Shown one piece after another: positions 1 through 9,023 of a stretch of 64,000 bases of DNA. Numbering within the stretch: the stretch's first letter is position 1; each line of letters starts with the position of its first letter. The notes beneath the pieces were generated by a model. That model did no database searches. It worked only from the letters and a program-made list of their open reading frames with translations, and was not told the origin of the DNA. Origin of the DNA: Desertimonas sp963786985 (GTDB lineage: Bacteria > Actinomycetota > Acidimicrobiia > Acidimicrobiales > Ilumatobacteraceae); NCBI GenBank assembly GCA_963786985.1, contig CAWBBL010000020.1, forward strand, positions 260,508 through 324,507, written 5' to 3'. Both the position numbers and the translations under genes were made by a program.

Positions 1-236
1 TGGCCGCGGTGATCGAGGGCGACGACGTTGAACTGCCTCGCGAGGTCGCGGTAGCACGAGACCCAGTTGAGGTCGGCCGTCGCCGTCCAGCCGTGCAGCA
101 GCACGACCGTCGGGGCGCCCGGGGGCCCGGCCAGCTGGCGGACGAAGGTCCGGCCGCGACCGGGAAGCTCGACTTCCCGGCCGGCGGGCAGGACCGGGGG
201 TTCGATGCCGAGCTCTCCGCCGTGTGTGTCGACCAT
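1..236 (-). CDS. alpha/beta hydrolase, N-terminal part only
   Basis: This gene runs off the left edge, so only about 78 residues are visible. They read as the start of an alpha/beta-fold hydrolase: a short leader, then a strand ending in VVLLHGW, the oxyanion-hole HGW motif of the family, and then VVALDHRG, the usual beta-strand before the nucleophile elbow. The catalytic Ser, Asp and His lie outside the window. The ATG at 236 is supported by AGGAGG five bases upstream. It is divergent from the FAH-family gene, with an inverted repeat in the shared upstream region. The substrate cannot be told. Confidence 0.8.
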   Translation of the reverse strand, partial: MVDTHGGELGIEPPVLPAGREVELPGRGRTFVRQLAGPPGAPTVVLLHGWTATADLNWVSCYRDLARQFNVVALDHRG

Positions 237-242
237 CGGACC

Positions 243-262
243 CTCCTGTGTTGATACAGGAG
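243..262. promoter_or_regulatory. inverted repeat between divergent genes
   Basis: CTCCTGT (243-249) and ACAGGAG (256-262) form a perfect 7-bp inverted repeat with a 6-base spacer. The left arm contains the ribosome binding site of the minus-strand hydrolase. It could be an operator shared by the two divergent genes, or a hairpin that hides that ribosome binding site. Confidence 0.35.
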
Positions 263-319
263 CCGGCAACCGACCCCGTGATACGTCGCGTCCGTGGCGT
301 TTCGGCCAGACTCTGGGCC

Positions 320-1282
320 GTGAAATTGATGCGAATCGGACCAGCCGGCCAGGAGCGGCCGGCGGCATTCACCGCCGACGGTGTCGTCGTGGACGTCGGG
401 GACCTCGTCGGGGACTTCGACCAGCGCTTCTTCGCCGGTGGGGGCATCGATGAGCTGCGGTCCGTGCTCGCCGCCGAGTCCTCGTTGACGCCGGTCGATC
501 TCGACGGCCAGCGCATCGGCGCACCGATCGGCAAGCCCTACCAGGTGCTCGGGATCGGCCTCAACTACGCCGACCACGCCGCGGAGACCGGCGCCCAACG
601 GCCGACCGAACCGGTGGTGTTCAACAAGTCGCCGTCGTCCGTGGTCGGACCGAACGACGACGTGCTGCTGCCGCCCGGCAGCACGCACACCGATTGGGAG
701 GTCGAGCTGGCCGTGGTGATCGGCACCCGTGCCCAGTACCTCGCCGACGAAGCGGCGGCGAGCTCCTGCATCGCCGGATTCGCGATCGCCAACGACGTCT
801 CGGAACGGCACTTCCAGAAGGACCGCGGCGGGCAGTGGGTCAAGGGCAAGTCGTTCGCCACGTTCAACCCGCTCGGCCCGTGGCTCGTGACGCCGGACGA
901 AGCCGGCGACGTCGGCAACCTGGCGATGCGCCTCGACGTCAACGGCGAGCGGATGCAGGATTCGACGACCGCCGAGATGATCTTCGGCGTCAACCACATC
1001 GTGTGGTACCTCAGCCAGTTCCTCGTCCTCGAACCGGGCGATCTGATCAACACGGGGACGCCTGCTGGGGTCGGGATGGGCCGCCAACCGCCGCGCTACC
1101 TCGCCGATGGCGAGGTCATCGAACTGTCGATCGACGGCCTCGGAACGCAACGCCAAGTCGTCCGTAGCGCGCGCCGGCTAGACGTCGGCGTGCGAATCGT
1201 CGTCCAGGGCACCGTTGACCGAGGGCGATACATACGTATACAGTGGCGTCTTCGCCCACTACGCAGTTGGAGACCCGCATGA
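320..1282 (+). CDS. FAH-family hydrolase (2,4-diketo-3-deoxy-L-fuconate hydrolase-like)
   Basis: A fumarylacetoacetate hydrolase family protein. The GTG at 320 gives the typical opening VKLMRIGPAGQERP, recalling 2,4-diketo-3-deoxy-L-fuconate hydrolases. Family features are GLNYADHAAETG, GPNDDV, the metal-binding stretch DWEVELAVVIG, INDVSER-like ANDVSER, GGQWVKGKS and TGTPAGVGMG. Those relatives split a diketo acid into pyruvate and lactate, the last step of non-phosphorylating L-fucose breakdown. The family matches well to about residue 285 (VVRSA). The last 35 residues look unnatural, and a one-base insertion near 1170 would give a stop at 1179-1181. That would free the stretch 1182-1278, which holds an operator. 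Exact substrate is inference. Confidence 0.85.
   Translation: MKLMRIGPAGQERPAAFTADGVVVDVGDLVGDFDQRFFAGGGIDELRSVLAAESSLTPVDLDGQRIGAPIGKPYQVLGIGLNYADHAAETGAQRPTEPVVFNKSPSSVVGPNDDVLLPPGSTHTDWEVELAVVIGTRAQYLADEAAASSCIAGFAIANDVSERHFQKDRGGQWVKGKSFATFNPLGPWLVTPDEAGDVGNLAMRLDVNGERMQDSTTAEMIFGVNHIVWYLSQFLVLEPGDLINTGTPAGVGMGRQPPRYLADGEVIELSIDGLGTQRQVVRSARRLDVGVRIVVQGTVDRGRYIRIQWRLRPLRSWRPA
1232..1239. promoter_or_regulatory. putative LacI-type operator 1 (ATACGTAT)
   Basis: ATACGTAT at 1232-1239 is a perfect palindrome with the central CG typical of LacI-family operators, in an AT-rich island of otherwise very GC-rich DNA. It sits 40 bases before the first hisD-like start codon. The same core recurs at 12457-12464, next to the lacI gene. 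Confidence 0.5.
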
Positions 1283-2607
1283 TCAGCCACCTCAAGGCTC
1301 CTGCGCCGGCGACGTCCGCCCTCGCCGATCGCACGGAGGTGGCGACCACCGTGCAAGCGATCATCGCCGACATCCGCCAGCGCGGTGACGCCGCCGTCCG
1401 GGAGTACTCCGAGCGCTTCGACCGCTGGTCACCCGCATCGTTCCGCCTCGACGCCGACGAGATCGGGCGCATCGTCGCCGACGTGCCGGGCGAGGTCCTC
1501 GACGACATCCGCACCGTGCAGGCCAACGTGCGGCGCTTCGCCGAGGCCCAACGGGCGAGCCTGACGGACATCGAGGTCGAGATGCAGCCGGGCGTGCTGC
1601 TCGGCCAGAAGCACGTGCCCATCGCCTCCGCTGGCGCCTACGTGCCCGGCGGTCGGTACCCGCTCACCGCCTCGGCGCACATGACCATCGTCACGGCGAA
1701 GGTGGCCGGAGTCCAGCGGGTCGCCGCGTGCACACCGCCGATCCGCGGCGAGGTGCCGGCGGCGACGATTGCCGCCATGCACCTGGCGGGCGCCGACGAG
1801 ATCTACCTCCTCGGCGGCGTTCAGGCGGTCGTCGCCATGGCCCTCGGCACCGAAACGATCGCCCGCGTCAACCTCCTCGCCGGGCCGGGCAACGCCTATG
1901 TGGCCGAGGCCAAGCGGCAGCTGTTCGGTGAGGTGGGCATCGACCTGTTCGCCGGTCCGACGGAGATCCTCGTCATCGCTGATGACGACGCCGACCCGTT
2001 CGTCGTAGCCGTCGATCTGCTCAGCCAGGCTGAGCACGGTCCCGACTCGCCGGCGGTGTTGGTGACGACGAGCGAGCGTGTTGCCCGCGAGGCGATGGCC
2101 CACGTCGACGACATCCTCCCGGGCTTGCCGACCAATGACATGGCCGGACCGGCCTGGCGCGATCACGGTCAGGTGCTCGTCGTCGACGACCTCGACGAAG
2201 CCTTCGCCGTGGCCGACGGGTTCGCCTCCGAGCACGTCGAGGTGCTGACCAACGCCCCCCGTCGGGCCCTCGACGCGATGCGTGACTACGGCGCCCTGTT
2301 CCTCGGCGAGGGCACCTGCGTGTCGTACGGCGACAAGGTGATCGGCACCAACCACGTCCTGCCGACGCGTGGCGCAGCGCGGTACACCGGCGGGCTGTGG
2401 GTTGGCAAGTACCTCAAGACGGTCACCTACCAGGAGGTCACCGACCGCGATGCGAGTGCAGCCCTCGGCGAGCTCTGCGGGCGCGCCTCACGGGTCGAGC
2501 TGTTCGAGGGCCACGCCCGCTCGGGCGATGTGCGGGCGGCGAAGTTCGCCGGCCACGACCTGCCGTGGTCGCAGCACGACTTCGGCCCGGTCGCCGCGAG
2601 TGGCTGA
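1279..2607 (+). CDS. histidinol dehydrogenase-like oxidoreductase 1 (HisD/HpsN family)
   Basis: A 442-residue, apparently complete HisD-superfamily NAD-dependent dehydrogenase. The ATG at 1279 has GGAG seven bases upstream. Visible motifs are GAYVPGGRYP, GPGNAYVAEAKRQLFG, the zinc-ligand region LSQAEHGPDSP, the catalytic Glu-His in SEHVEVL, GDKVIGTNHVLPT and a C-terminal His in EGHARSG. A true histidine-biosynthesis role is unlikely: a second copy lies 2 kb downstream, no other his gene is near, and both are embedded with a sugar transporter. The best-known catabolic relative is HpsN, 2,3-dihydroxypropane-1-sulfonate dehydrogenase, so an alcohol-to-acid oxidation of a sugar-derived substrate is plausible. 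Confidence 0.85.
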   Translation: MISHLKAPAPATSALADRTEVATTVQAIIADIRQRGDAAVREYSERFDRWSPASFRLDADEIGRIVADVPGEVLDDIRTVQANVRRFAEAQRASLTDIEVEMQPGVLLGQKHVPIASAGAYVPGGRYPLTASAHMTIVTAKVAGVQRVAACTPPIRGEVPAATIAAMHLAGADEIYLLGGVQAVVAMALGTETIARVNLLAGPGNAYVAEAKRQLFGEVGIDLFAGPTEILVIADDDADPFVVAVDLLSQAEHGPDSPAVLVTTSERVAREAMAHVDDILPGLPTNDMAGPAWRDHGQVLVVDDLDEAFAVADGFASEHVEVLTNAPRRALDAMRDYGALFLGEGTCVSYGDKVIGTNHVLPTRGAARYTGGLWVGKYLKTVTYQEVTDRDASAALGELCGRASRVELFEGHARSGDVRAAKFAGHDLPWSQHDFGPVAASG

Positions 2608-3383
2608 ACCGACAGCACCGCTCGCCGGGCGTACGGCGCTCGTCACCGGCGGTGGCAACGGCCTCGGCCGGTCGATCACCCTGGCATTGGCCGCGGCCGG
2701 CGCACGCGTCGTCGCCACCGGTCGATCCGAGTCGACCCTCGCCCAGACCGCCGCGTTGGCGTCCGCAGCCGGCGGCGAGGTCCGCACGGCAACGGTCGAT
2801 GTGTCCGACTCGACCAGTGTCGGCGCGCTCGGCGCCGACCTCGCCGACGAGGCGATCTCGATCCTCGTCAACAACGCCGGCGTCGCCGGGCCCGTCGCTC
2901 CGCTCGTCGACGTGCAACCCGCCGACTGGGACGAGGTCTTCGCCGTCAACGTGCGCGGCGTGTACCTGATGTGTCGTGCGTTCCTCCCCCAGATGATCGA
3001 ACGGGGCACCGGCGACGTCATCAACGTCGCCTCGGTCAGCGGCAAACGCCCGCTTGCCGGGCGCACTCCCTACTGCGCGTCGAAGATGGCCGTGCTCGGG
3101 CTGACGACGACGCTTGCCGCCGAAGTCGGCCCGCTCGGCATCACCGTCAACAGCCTGTCGCCGGGACCCGTGCGCGGGCCGCGCATGGACCGCAACTTCC
3201 GCCTCGAGGCGGAGCGCCTCGGTGTCACGGTCGAAGCGGCGACGGAGGCGTTCGTCTCGCGGGCGCTGCTGCACCGCCTCGTCGAGAGCGAGGAGGTCGG
3301 CCAGGCCGTCGTCGCCATGTTGCAGATGCCGCGGCCTGCACGCCGCCGACATCGACCTCTCGGCCGGAATGGTCGCCCGGTGA
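2600..3383 (+). CDS. SDR-family oxidoreductase (one-base frameshift near 3331)
   Basis: A classical short-chain dehydrogenase. The GTG at 2600 overlaps the stop of the HisD-like gene. It has the cofactor motif TGGGNGLG, NNAGVAG, the catalytic serine region SVSGKRP and YCASK. The reading frame is lost near 3329-3333, where one extra C seems present. In the shifted frame the family's normal ending (GLHAADIDLSAGMVAR) continues to a TGA at 3381-3383, giving about 260 residues. Both halves are well conserved, so a sequencing or assembly error is more likely than decay. It probably oxidises a sugar or polyol intermediate in this operon. Confidence 0.8.
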
Positions 3384-4467
3384 CGTTTGCCGCGCGGTGG
3401 TCGGCGAGCGAACCGCTGCGCGGCATCATCGTGCGGCTTCCTGGCGACGACCTCGTGGTCGCCGCGGCGCGGGCCGGGCTCGACTTCGTCGCCGTCGATC
3501 TGGTCGACGGTCCCGCCGACGAGATCACCATCGCCCGGCTGGCCGCCGCGGCCAAGGCGGCCGGGCTCGGGGTGGTGGCCGTCGCCGACGTCGTCGCCCG
3601 AACGCCTCGCCAGCCTCGGCGCCGAGGTGGTGATCACTCCGGGCGCCGCTCCACTCCAGATCACCGTCGACGTCGACGGGGCTGCCCAGAGTGGGAAGCC
3701 GCAGGCGCTGGACGTCGCTGCGGTCCTGGCCAAGATCCTCGACGACTTCGCCAAGGCGGCCGCCGCGCCGCCGGCCCCGCTCGTCTTGCTGCCCGGCATG
3801 CTCGGCAGCGCCCGGGTGTTCGCCGACGTCGTCTCCGACCTCGCCGACACGATCAGTTGCCGGCCCCTGCGCATCGATCTCGACGAGTCCGTGACCGATG
3901 CGGCCGAGAGTGTGCTCGCCGCGGCTCCACCGCGCTTCGCCCTCGCCGGTCATTCGCTGGGCGGCATCGTCGCCCTCGAGGTGTATCGCCGCGCTCCCCA
4001 CCGTGTCACCCGCCTCGCCCTGCTCAACAGCAGCGCCCGCCCACCATCCGACGCCGCAGCTCCAGGCCTGGGCCGAACTGCGGGCGCGCACCGAGGGCGG
4101 TGCGTTCGCCGAGGTGGTCGCCGACCAGGCGACGACCAACGTCGGAGACCCGGGGGCCGGGCGACCTGAGCTGGTGACCCGGTGGATCGAGATCGCCGGC
4201 GACGTGGGCGGGGAGGGACTGCTCCGTCAGCTGTCGGTGCAGGCATCGCGACCCGATGCCCGTACGCACGTCGGCGACATCGCCGTGCCGACACTCGTGC
4301 TCAGCGGCTCGGCGGACACCGTGTGTCCGCCGGAGATCCAGGCCGAGCTCGCCGCGGCGATCCCCGGGGCGGTGCACGTGACGATCGTCGGCGCCGGGCA
4401 CATGTCACCGCTCGACCATCCCGCCGCCGTCGCCGACGCCCTGCGCGACTGGCTCGAATCGAGCTGA
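3380..4467 (+). CDS. HpaI-aldolase-like half domain fused to alpha/beta hydrolase (two frameshifts)
   Basis: The GTG at 3380 overlaps the SDR stop by 4 bp. The first 120 or so residues (RGIIVRLPGDDLV, AGLDFVAVDLVDGPAD, AAKAAGLGVVAV) resemble the start of HpcH/HpaI-type aldolases but stop well short of a full TIM barrel. They continue into an alpha/beta hydrolase with LVLLPGMLGS, the nucleophile elbow LAGHSLGG, VLSGSADTVCPP and the catalytic-His region GAGHMSPLDHP. One-base insertions are needed near 3599 and near 4055 to keep the frame, after which it runs cleanly to 4467. It may be a genuine fusion; a lost gene boundary created by assembly errors is the alternative. Confidence 0.65.
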
Positions 4468-4569
4468 CTCGGAGGCGCCTGGTGGTCCCGGCGCCCACTG
4501 TTCGGCGTATGCGCACTCACCGTTCAGCGACCCTAACGACCTGCGCAATAGCGAGGGTTGACCGAAGGA

Positions 4570-4577
4570 ATACGCAT
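4570..4577. promoter_or_regulatory. possible LacI-type operator (ATACGCAT)
   Basis: ATACGCAT differs by one base from ATACGTAT and is the exact reverse complement of the ATGCGTAT found just before lacI at 12523-12530. It lies in the 177-bp gap before the second HisD-like gene, about 70 bases upstream of its probable GTG start. This gap is the only sizeable break in the plus-strand run, so an internal promoter here is plausible. Confidence 0.35.
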
Positions 4578-4644
4578 GCACTACGATCCCTCGTCATGCA
4601 GTTCTCGGCGCGCTGTCTGGCGGAACAGTCCGGGGCCTTCCGGC

Positions 4645-5918
4645 GTGCTCAAGGCGCCACAGCTCCAAGGCCCCCCGGCGCAGCGTGATCCGGCGGTGAT
4701 CGCCCGAGTGACGGAGATGCTCCAGGAGATCAGCGCCGGCGGACTCGACGCCGTGCTCCGCTTCGCCGCCGAACTCGATCACTGGACGGGGGGCGATGTC
4801 GAGCTCGACGGAGCGACGATCGCGGCCAGCGGCGATGCGCTCGATCCGGCGCTGCGCGCCGCCCTCGAGCTCGGCGCCGAACGAACGCAGAAGTTCGCCA
4901 CCGAGTCGCGCAACCACCTCAGCGACTTCGAGACCGAACTCGCCCCGGGAGTTCGCGCCGGCCACCGCTACATCCCGGTGCAGCGCGTCGGCGCGTACCT
5001 GCCGGCCGGCCGCTTCCCGATCCTCGCCAGCGCGTTCATGACCGTGGGGGTCGCCAAGGCGGCCGGCGTGCCGACGGTGCTGGCGTGCACGCCACCACAG
5101 CCCGACGGGCGCCCCGACCCTGCGGTGCTGTACTCGGCCTACCTCTCCGGCGCCGACCGCGTCTTCGTCCTCGGCGGTGTCCAGGCGCTCGCCGCGATGG
5201 CTTTCGGGCTGCTCGGTGACGCTCCGGTCGACATGCTCGTCGGCGCCGGCAACGCCTACGTCACCGAGGCCAAGCGTCAGCTCTACGGCAGCGTGTCGAT
5301 CGACCTGCTGGCCGGGCCGTCGAAGTCGCGGTGATCGCCGACGAGACCGCCGACCCCGAAATCGTGGCCGCCGATCTGCTCGGCCAGGCCGAGCACGGCC
5401 CCGACTCACCCGCCGCTCTGGTGACGACGTCGGAGTCGTTCGGGCGGAAGGTCATCGACGAGGTCGAACGGCAACTCGTCGGACTGGCCACGGCGGCGAT
5501 CGCCGGACCGGCGTGGCGCGACCACGGGTCGGTCACGTGGGCCGCCGACAAGGAGACCGCCGCTGCGCTGATGGACGACCTGGCCCCCGAGCACCTCGAG
5601 ATCAACACGGCCGACGACGACTTCTACATCGCCACGCTGCGCAACTACGGGTCGATCTTCGTCGGTCCGTGGAGCACTGTCGCCTACTCCGACAAGGGCA
5701 TGGCGGGCACCAACCACGTGCTCCCGACGGCCGGTGGCGCCCGCCACTCCGCCGGGCTCTCGGTCGCCCGATTCCTCAAGCCGCTCACCTACCAGCGCGT
5801 CGAGCGGGCGGCGACGCCGCTGCTGGCCGAGGCGGTCGACGCCATCTCGGCCTACGAGGGGATGGAGGCGCACCGAGCAACGGCGACGCTGCGCCTCGAA
5901 CGGTACGCGTCAACCTGA
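4645..5918 (+). CDS. histidinol dehydrogenase-like oxidoreductase 2 (frameshift near 5321)
   Basis: A second HisD-superfamily dehydrogenase, about 424 residues. The GTG at 4645 gives VLKAPQLQG, aligning with HLKAPAPAT at the start of copy 1. Motifs kept are GAYLPAGRFP, GAGNAYVTEAKRQLYG, QAEHGPDSP, APEHLEIN, YSDKGMAGTNHVLPT and EGMEAHR. A single G seems missing near 5321: AGPSEVAVIADE is expected but the frame breaks after AGPSK. The copies are clearly diverged in the substrate-facing half, so they probably oxidise different intermediates rather than being a recent duplication. ATG codons further upstream (4576, 4596) overlap the operator or are out of frame. Confidence 0.8.
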
Positions 5919-5969
5919 CACCACATCGGCCGTCGTCCCGGCGGCGGCCCGGAGCTCTGGGGGAGCACG

Positions 5970-6005
5970 ATGGAACATATCGATCTGCGGGGTCAGCGGC
6001 AATGA
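5970..6005 (+). CDS. possible 11-codon leader ORF before the ABC ATPase
   Basis: ATG at 5970 follows an excellent ribosome binding site (GGGGGAG, four bases upstream) but the frame ends after eleven codons (MEHIDLRGQRQ). Its TGA overlaps the presumed ATG of the ABC ATPase at 6002 (ATGA), the usual layout for translational coupling. It may be a real leader peptide. It may instead be the true start of the ATPase if this spot carries more than one indel. Confidence 0.3.
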   Translation: MEHIDLRGQRQ

Positions 6006-6795
6006 CCGCCGATACTCGAGGCCAGAGGGATCTGCAAGAGCTTCGGTCACGTCGAGGTCCTCCGCGACGTCGACTTCGAGGCCGAGGCCGGTCAGGTGAC
6101 GGCGCTGATCGGCGACAACGGTGCCGGCAAGAGCACGTTGATCAAGATCCTGTCCGGTGCGCTCAGCCTCGACCGTGGCACGATCAGTCTCGACGGGCAG
6201 CCGATCTCGCTGTCGTCGCCGACGCACGCCCGCGACGTCGGCATCGAGACCGTGTACCAGGACCTCGCCCTCGCCCCCGAGCTCGGTCCGGCGGAGAACA
6301 CGTTCGCCGGACGAGAGCTCCTGCGAGCCCGGTCTGCTCGGCAGGCTCGGCGTCCTCGACAAGAAGGCGATGCGCCAGCAGGCGGGCGAGGCGTTCCGCT
6401 CGATGGGCACCGACGTCAAGGACCTCGACGCCGCTGTCGGTGCGCTCTCCGGCGGGCAGAAGCAGAGCGTGGCGATCTGCCGCTCCGTGATGTGGGCGAA
6501 GAAGGTCATCTTCATGGACGAGCCGACCGCCGCACTCGGCGTGCGCCAGACCGGCAAGGTGCTCGAACTGGTGCGCCGAGTCGCCGACGAGGGCGTCGCC
6601 GTCGTGCTGATCAGCCACAACATGCCCGAGGTGCTCGAGGTCGCCGACCGCATCCAGGTGCTGCGCCTCGGCAAGCGCGTCGCCATCTACGGCCATGATG
6701 CGACGGTCGAGCAGCTCGTCGGAGCGATGACCGGTGCCCTGGAGCTCGTCGCCGTCGCTGCTGGACAGCTCGCCGCCGAGGAGGAGCCGTCATGA
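6002..6795 (+). CDS. sugar ABC transporter ATPase, single domain (two frameshifts)
   Basis: Cytoplasmic ATPase of a CUT2-type sugar importer, with one nucleotide-binding domain. In order: ARGICKSFGHVEVLRDV, Walker A GDNGAGKST, the Q-loop region VYQDLALAP, signature LSGGQKQS, Walker B VIFMDEPTAALG and the H-loop ISHNM. The start needs one extra base removed near 6014, and one base is missing near 6320 (GRELLREPGLLG expected). About 265 residues, unlike the two-domain ATPases of RbsA type. It overlaps the permease start by 4 bp (ATGA), which fixes the 3' end. Confidence 0.8.
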
Positions 6796-7859
6796 GCCAG
6801 CTCGGAGTCGGGACGGTTCCCACCGTCAGCGATGCCGGCACCATCGTCAGTACGGGTGTCGACCCGGCAGCGGCGGCAACGCTCCCACCGCGCCGTCCGG
6901 CGTGGCAGCGGATGATCTCGACGTCGCCGTTCTACATGGGTTGCGTCCTGCTCGCCCTGATCATCGTCTTCTCGATCCTGCGCCCCGACTCGTTCCCCAC
7001 CATCGCCAACGTCCGCAACATCACCCTCGACGTGGCGATGCTGCAGATCATGGCCGTCGGTATGACGTTCGTGATGGTCGGCGGCGGGTTCGACATCTCC
7101 ATCGGCTCGGTGCTCGTGTTCTCCGGGGTGGCCGCCTCCAAGTTCATGGACGGCCGGCCGGACACCTGGTGGACGGTCGCCGGCGGGCTCGTCGTGTGCC
7201 TCGTCGCCGGGCTGGCGTGGGGGCTGCTCAACGGCTTCTGCATCGCCAAGCTCAGGGTCCCGCCGCTGATCACCACGCTCGGCACGCTCGGCGCGGCGCT
7301 CGGTGCGGCGCAGCTGTGGACGAACGGCGAGGACGTGCGCACCATCCCCACGACGATGTTCACCATCACCCGCTACCGCCCGTTCGGGCTCAGCTGGCTG
7401 GTGTGGCTCGCCATCGGCGTGACGATCGTCTTCGGCCTGATCCTCGCCCTCACCCGCTTCGGGCGGCACACCTATCTCATCGGCTCGAACATCGAGTCGG
7501 CGCGGCGCGCCGGCATCAACGTCAACCGGCACGTGATCAAGCTGTACGCCCTCAACGGGGCGCTCGCCGGGCTCGCCGGAATGGTCTCGTTGACCCGCTT
7601 CTCGACGACCACCATCTCCGGCCACTCGCAGGATGCCCTGCAGGTGATCACCGGTGTGGTGCTCGGCGGCACGAGCATCTTCGGCGGTCTCGGGACGGTG
7701 CTCGGCACGTCGATCGGGATCCTCATCCCGGCCACCTTGACCAACGGTTTCGTCGTCATGAACTTCCAGCCGTTCGCCCAGCAGATCGTCATCGGCGCCG
7801 TGCTCGTGGCCGCGGTCTACCTCGACCAGCTCAAGCGTGGTCGCCGCGACCGGGCGTGA
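6792..7859 (+). CDS. sugar ABC transporter permease (CUT2, RbsC-like)
   Basis: Intact 355-residue polytopic membrane protein of the BPD_transp_2 (RbsC/XylH/AraH) family. An unusually long cytoplasmic N-terminus of about 45 residues precedes eight or more hydrophobic segments. Family signatures are GMTFVMVGGGFDISIGSV, the conserved GIDLS-type loop in variant form, and GVVLGGTSIFGGLGTVLGTSIG near the C-terminus. The ATG overlaps the ATPase stop. With the ATPase upstream and the binding protein downstream it completes one importer; only one permease gene is present, so it probably works as a homodimer. Confidence 0.9.
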   Translation: MSQLGVGTVPTVSDAGTIVSTGVDPAAAATLPPRRPAWQRMISTSPFYMGCVLLALIIVFSILRPDSFPTIANVRNITLDVAMLQIMAVGMTFVMVGGGFDISIGSVLVFSGVAASKFMDGRPDTWWTVAGGLVVCLVAGLAWGLLNGFCIAKLRVPPLITTLGTLGAALGAAQLWTNGEDVRTIPTTMFTITRYRPFGLSWLVWLAIGVTIVFGLILALTRFGRHTYLIGSNIESARRAGINVNRHVIKLYALNGALAGLAGMVSLTRFSTTTISGHSQDALQVITGVVLGGTSIFGGLGTVLGTSIGILIPATLTNGFVVMNFQPFAQQIVIGAVLVAAVYLDQLKRGRRDRA

Positions 7860-7921
7860 TCGCCCGCCGAGCCGCACCCATCCACCACCCACCAGTCAAC
7901 GTCAGTACAGGAGGAACCACC

Positions 7922-9023
7922 ATGTCCGTTCGATCCCGAGGTCCGCTGCTTGCGCTGGGCCTTGTCTCCACTGGTGCCCTGGGCATCGCCAGCACTGCCG
8001 TGGGCCGGCACCACGGTCCCATCCGACGACACCACGGCGGCGACCACCGGCGACACGGCTGCCCCGACCGATGGCACCACGGGCGGTACCGCGAACCCTC
8101 TCGAGACACCCTTCGACATCGGCGAGGTGCCCGAGGACATGTCGATCGTCTACGTGCCGGGCCTCACGGGCAACCCGTTCTACAACACCGTGGCGTGCGG
8201 AGCCGAGAACCGGGCCGAGGAGCTGGGCATCGACTTCACGTACCAGGGCGCCCCGACCTTCGACGTCGCCCTGCAGTCGGGGATCGTCAGCGCACTGATC
8301 GGCGAGGACCCCGACGCCATCCTCATCTCCCTCACCGATCCGGACGCGATGATCCCGCCGCTCCTCGAGGCCAAGGACGCCGGGATCAACCTCATCGGCA
8401 TCGACGGCGATCTCTCCGACCCGGAGATCCTGGCCACGAACATCCAGTCCGACAACCTCGTCGGCGGTGCGCTGGCCGCCCGCTCACTCGTCGAGGCGGT
8501 CGGCGAGGACGTCGGCGGCGACGTCCTCGGGCTGAGCAACAACGCCGGCTCACCGATCGGCGAGCAGCGTGAGCAAGGGTTCACCGACGAGCTGGCGAAG
8601 TACCCGGCGTTCAACTACCTCGGCACGCAGTACACCAACAACGAGCAGGCCCAGGCGGCGACGATCGTGTCGACGACGGCGTCGTCGAACGACAACCTCG
8701 TCGGCGTGTACACGATGGCCACGAACAACACCGAGGGCGCCGTCACCGGCCTGCGCGAGGCGGGCATGACACCCGACGACGTGCGCATCGTCGGCTACGA
8801 CGTGTCCGAGCCGATCCTCCAGGCGCTCGACGACGGCGCCATCACCGGCCTCGTCGTGCAGTACCCGTACGGTGCGGGCGTCCGCGGCGTCGACACGGCC
8901 GTCGCCCTGGAGAACGGCCTGGAGGTCCCGCGCGACCAGCCGACGGACTTCGTGTTCGCCACCCCGGAGAACTGGGAGACTCCGGAGGTGCAGCAGTTCA
9001 TCTACAAGTTGGAGTGCGGTTGA
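7922..9023 (+). CDS. sugar ABC transporter substrate-binding protein (frameshift near 8002)
   Basis: Secreted or lipid-anchored binding protein of the type 1 periplasmic binding fold. The ATG at 7922 has a very strong ribosome binding site (AGGAGGA, 7909-7915), as expected for the most abundant transporter component. A signal sequence (RSRGPLLALGLVSTGALG) leads into a Thr/Asp-rich linker. The frame slips at about 8002, where one extra G follows STAV. The mature part then runs intact: SIVYVPGLTGNPFYNTVACG, AILISLTDPDA, IGIDGD, GVYTMATNNTEGAV, VRIVGYDVSE. It resembles RbsB/RhaS-like proteins; no ligand can be named. The stop overlaps the next ATG (TGATG). Confidence 0.85.

Noticed and set aside
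1279..5918. Histidine biosynthesis operon
   Set aside because: Two HisD-like copies but no hisC, hisB, hisH or other his genes; the neighbours are sugar transport and catabolism genes.
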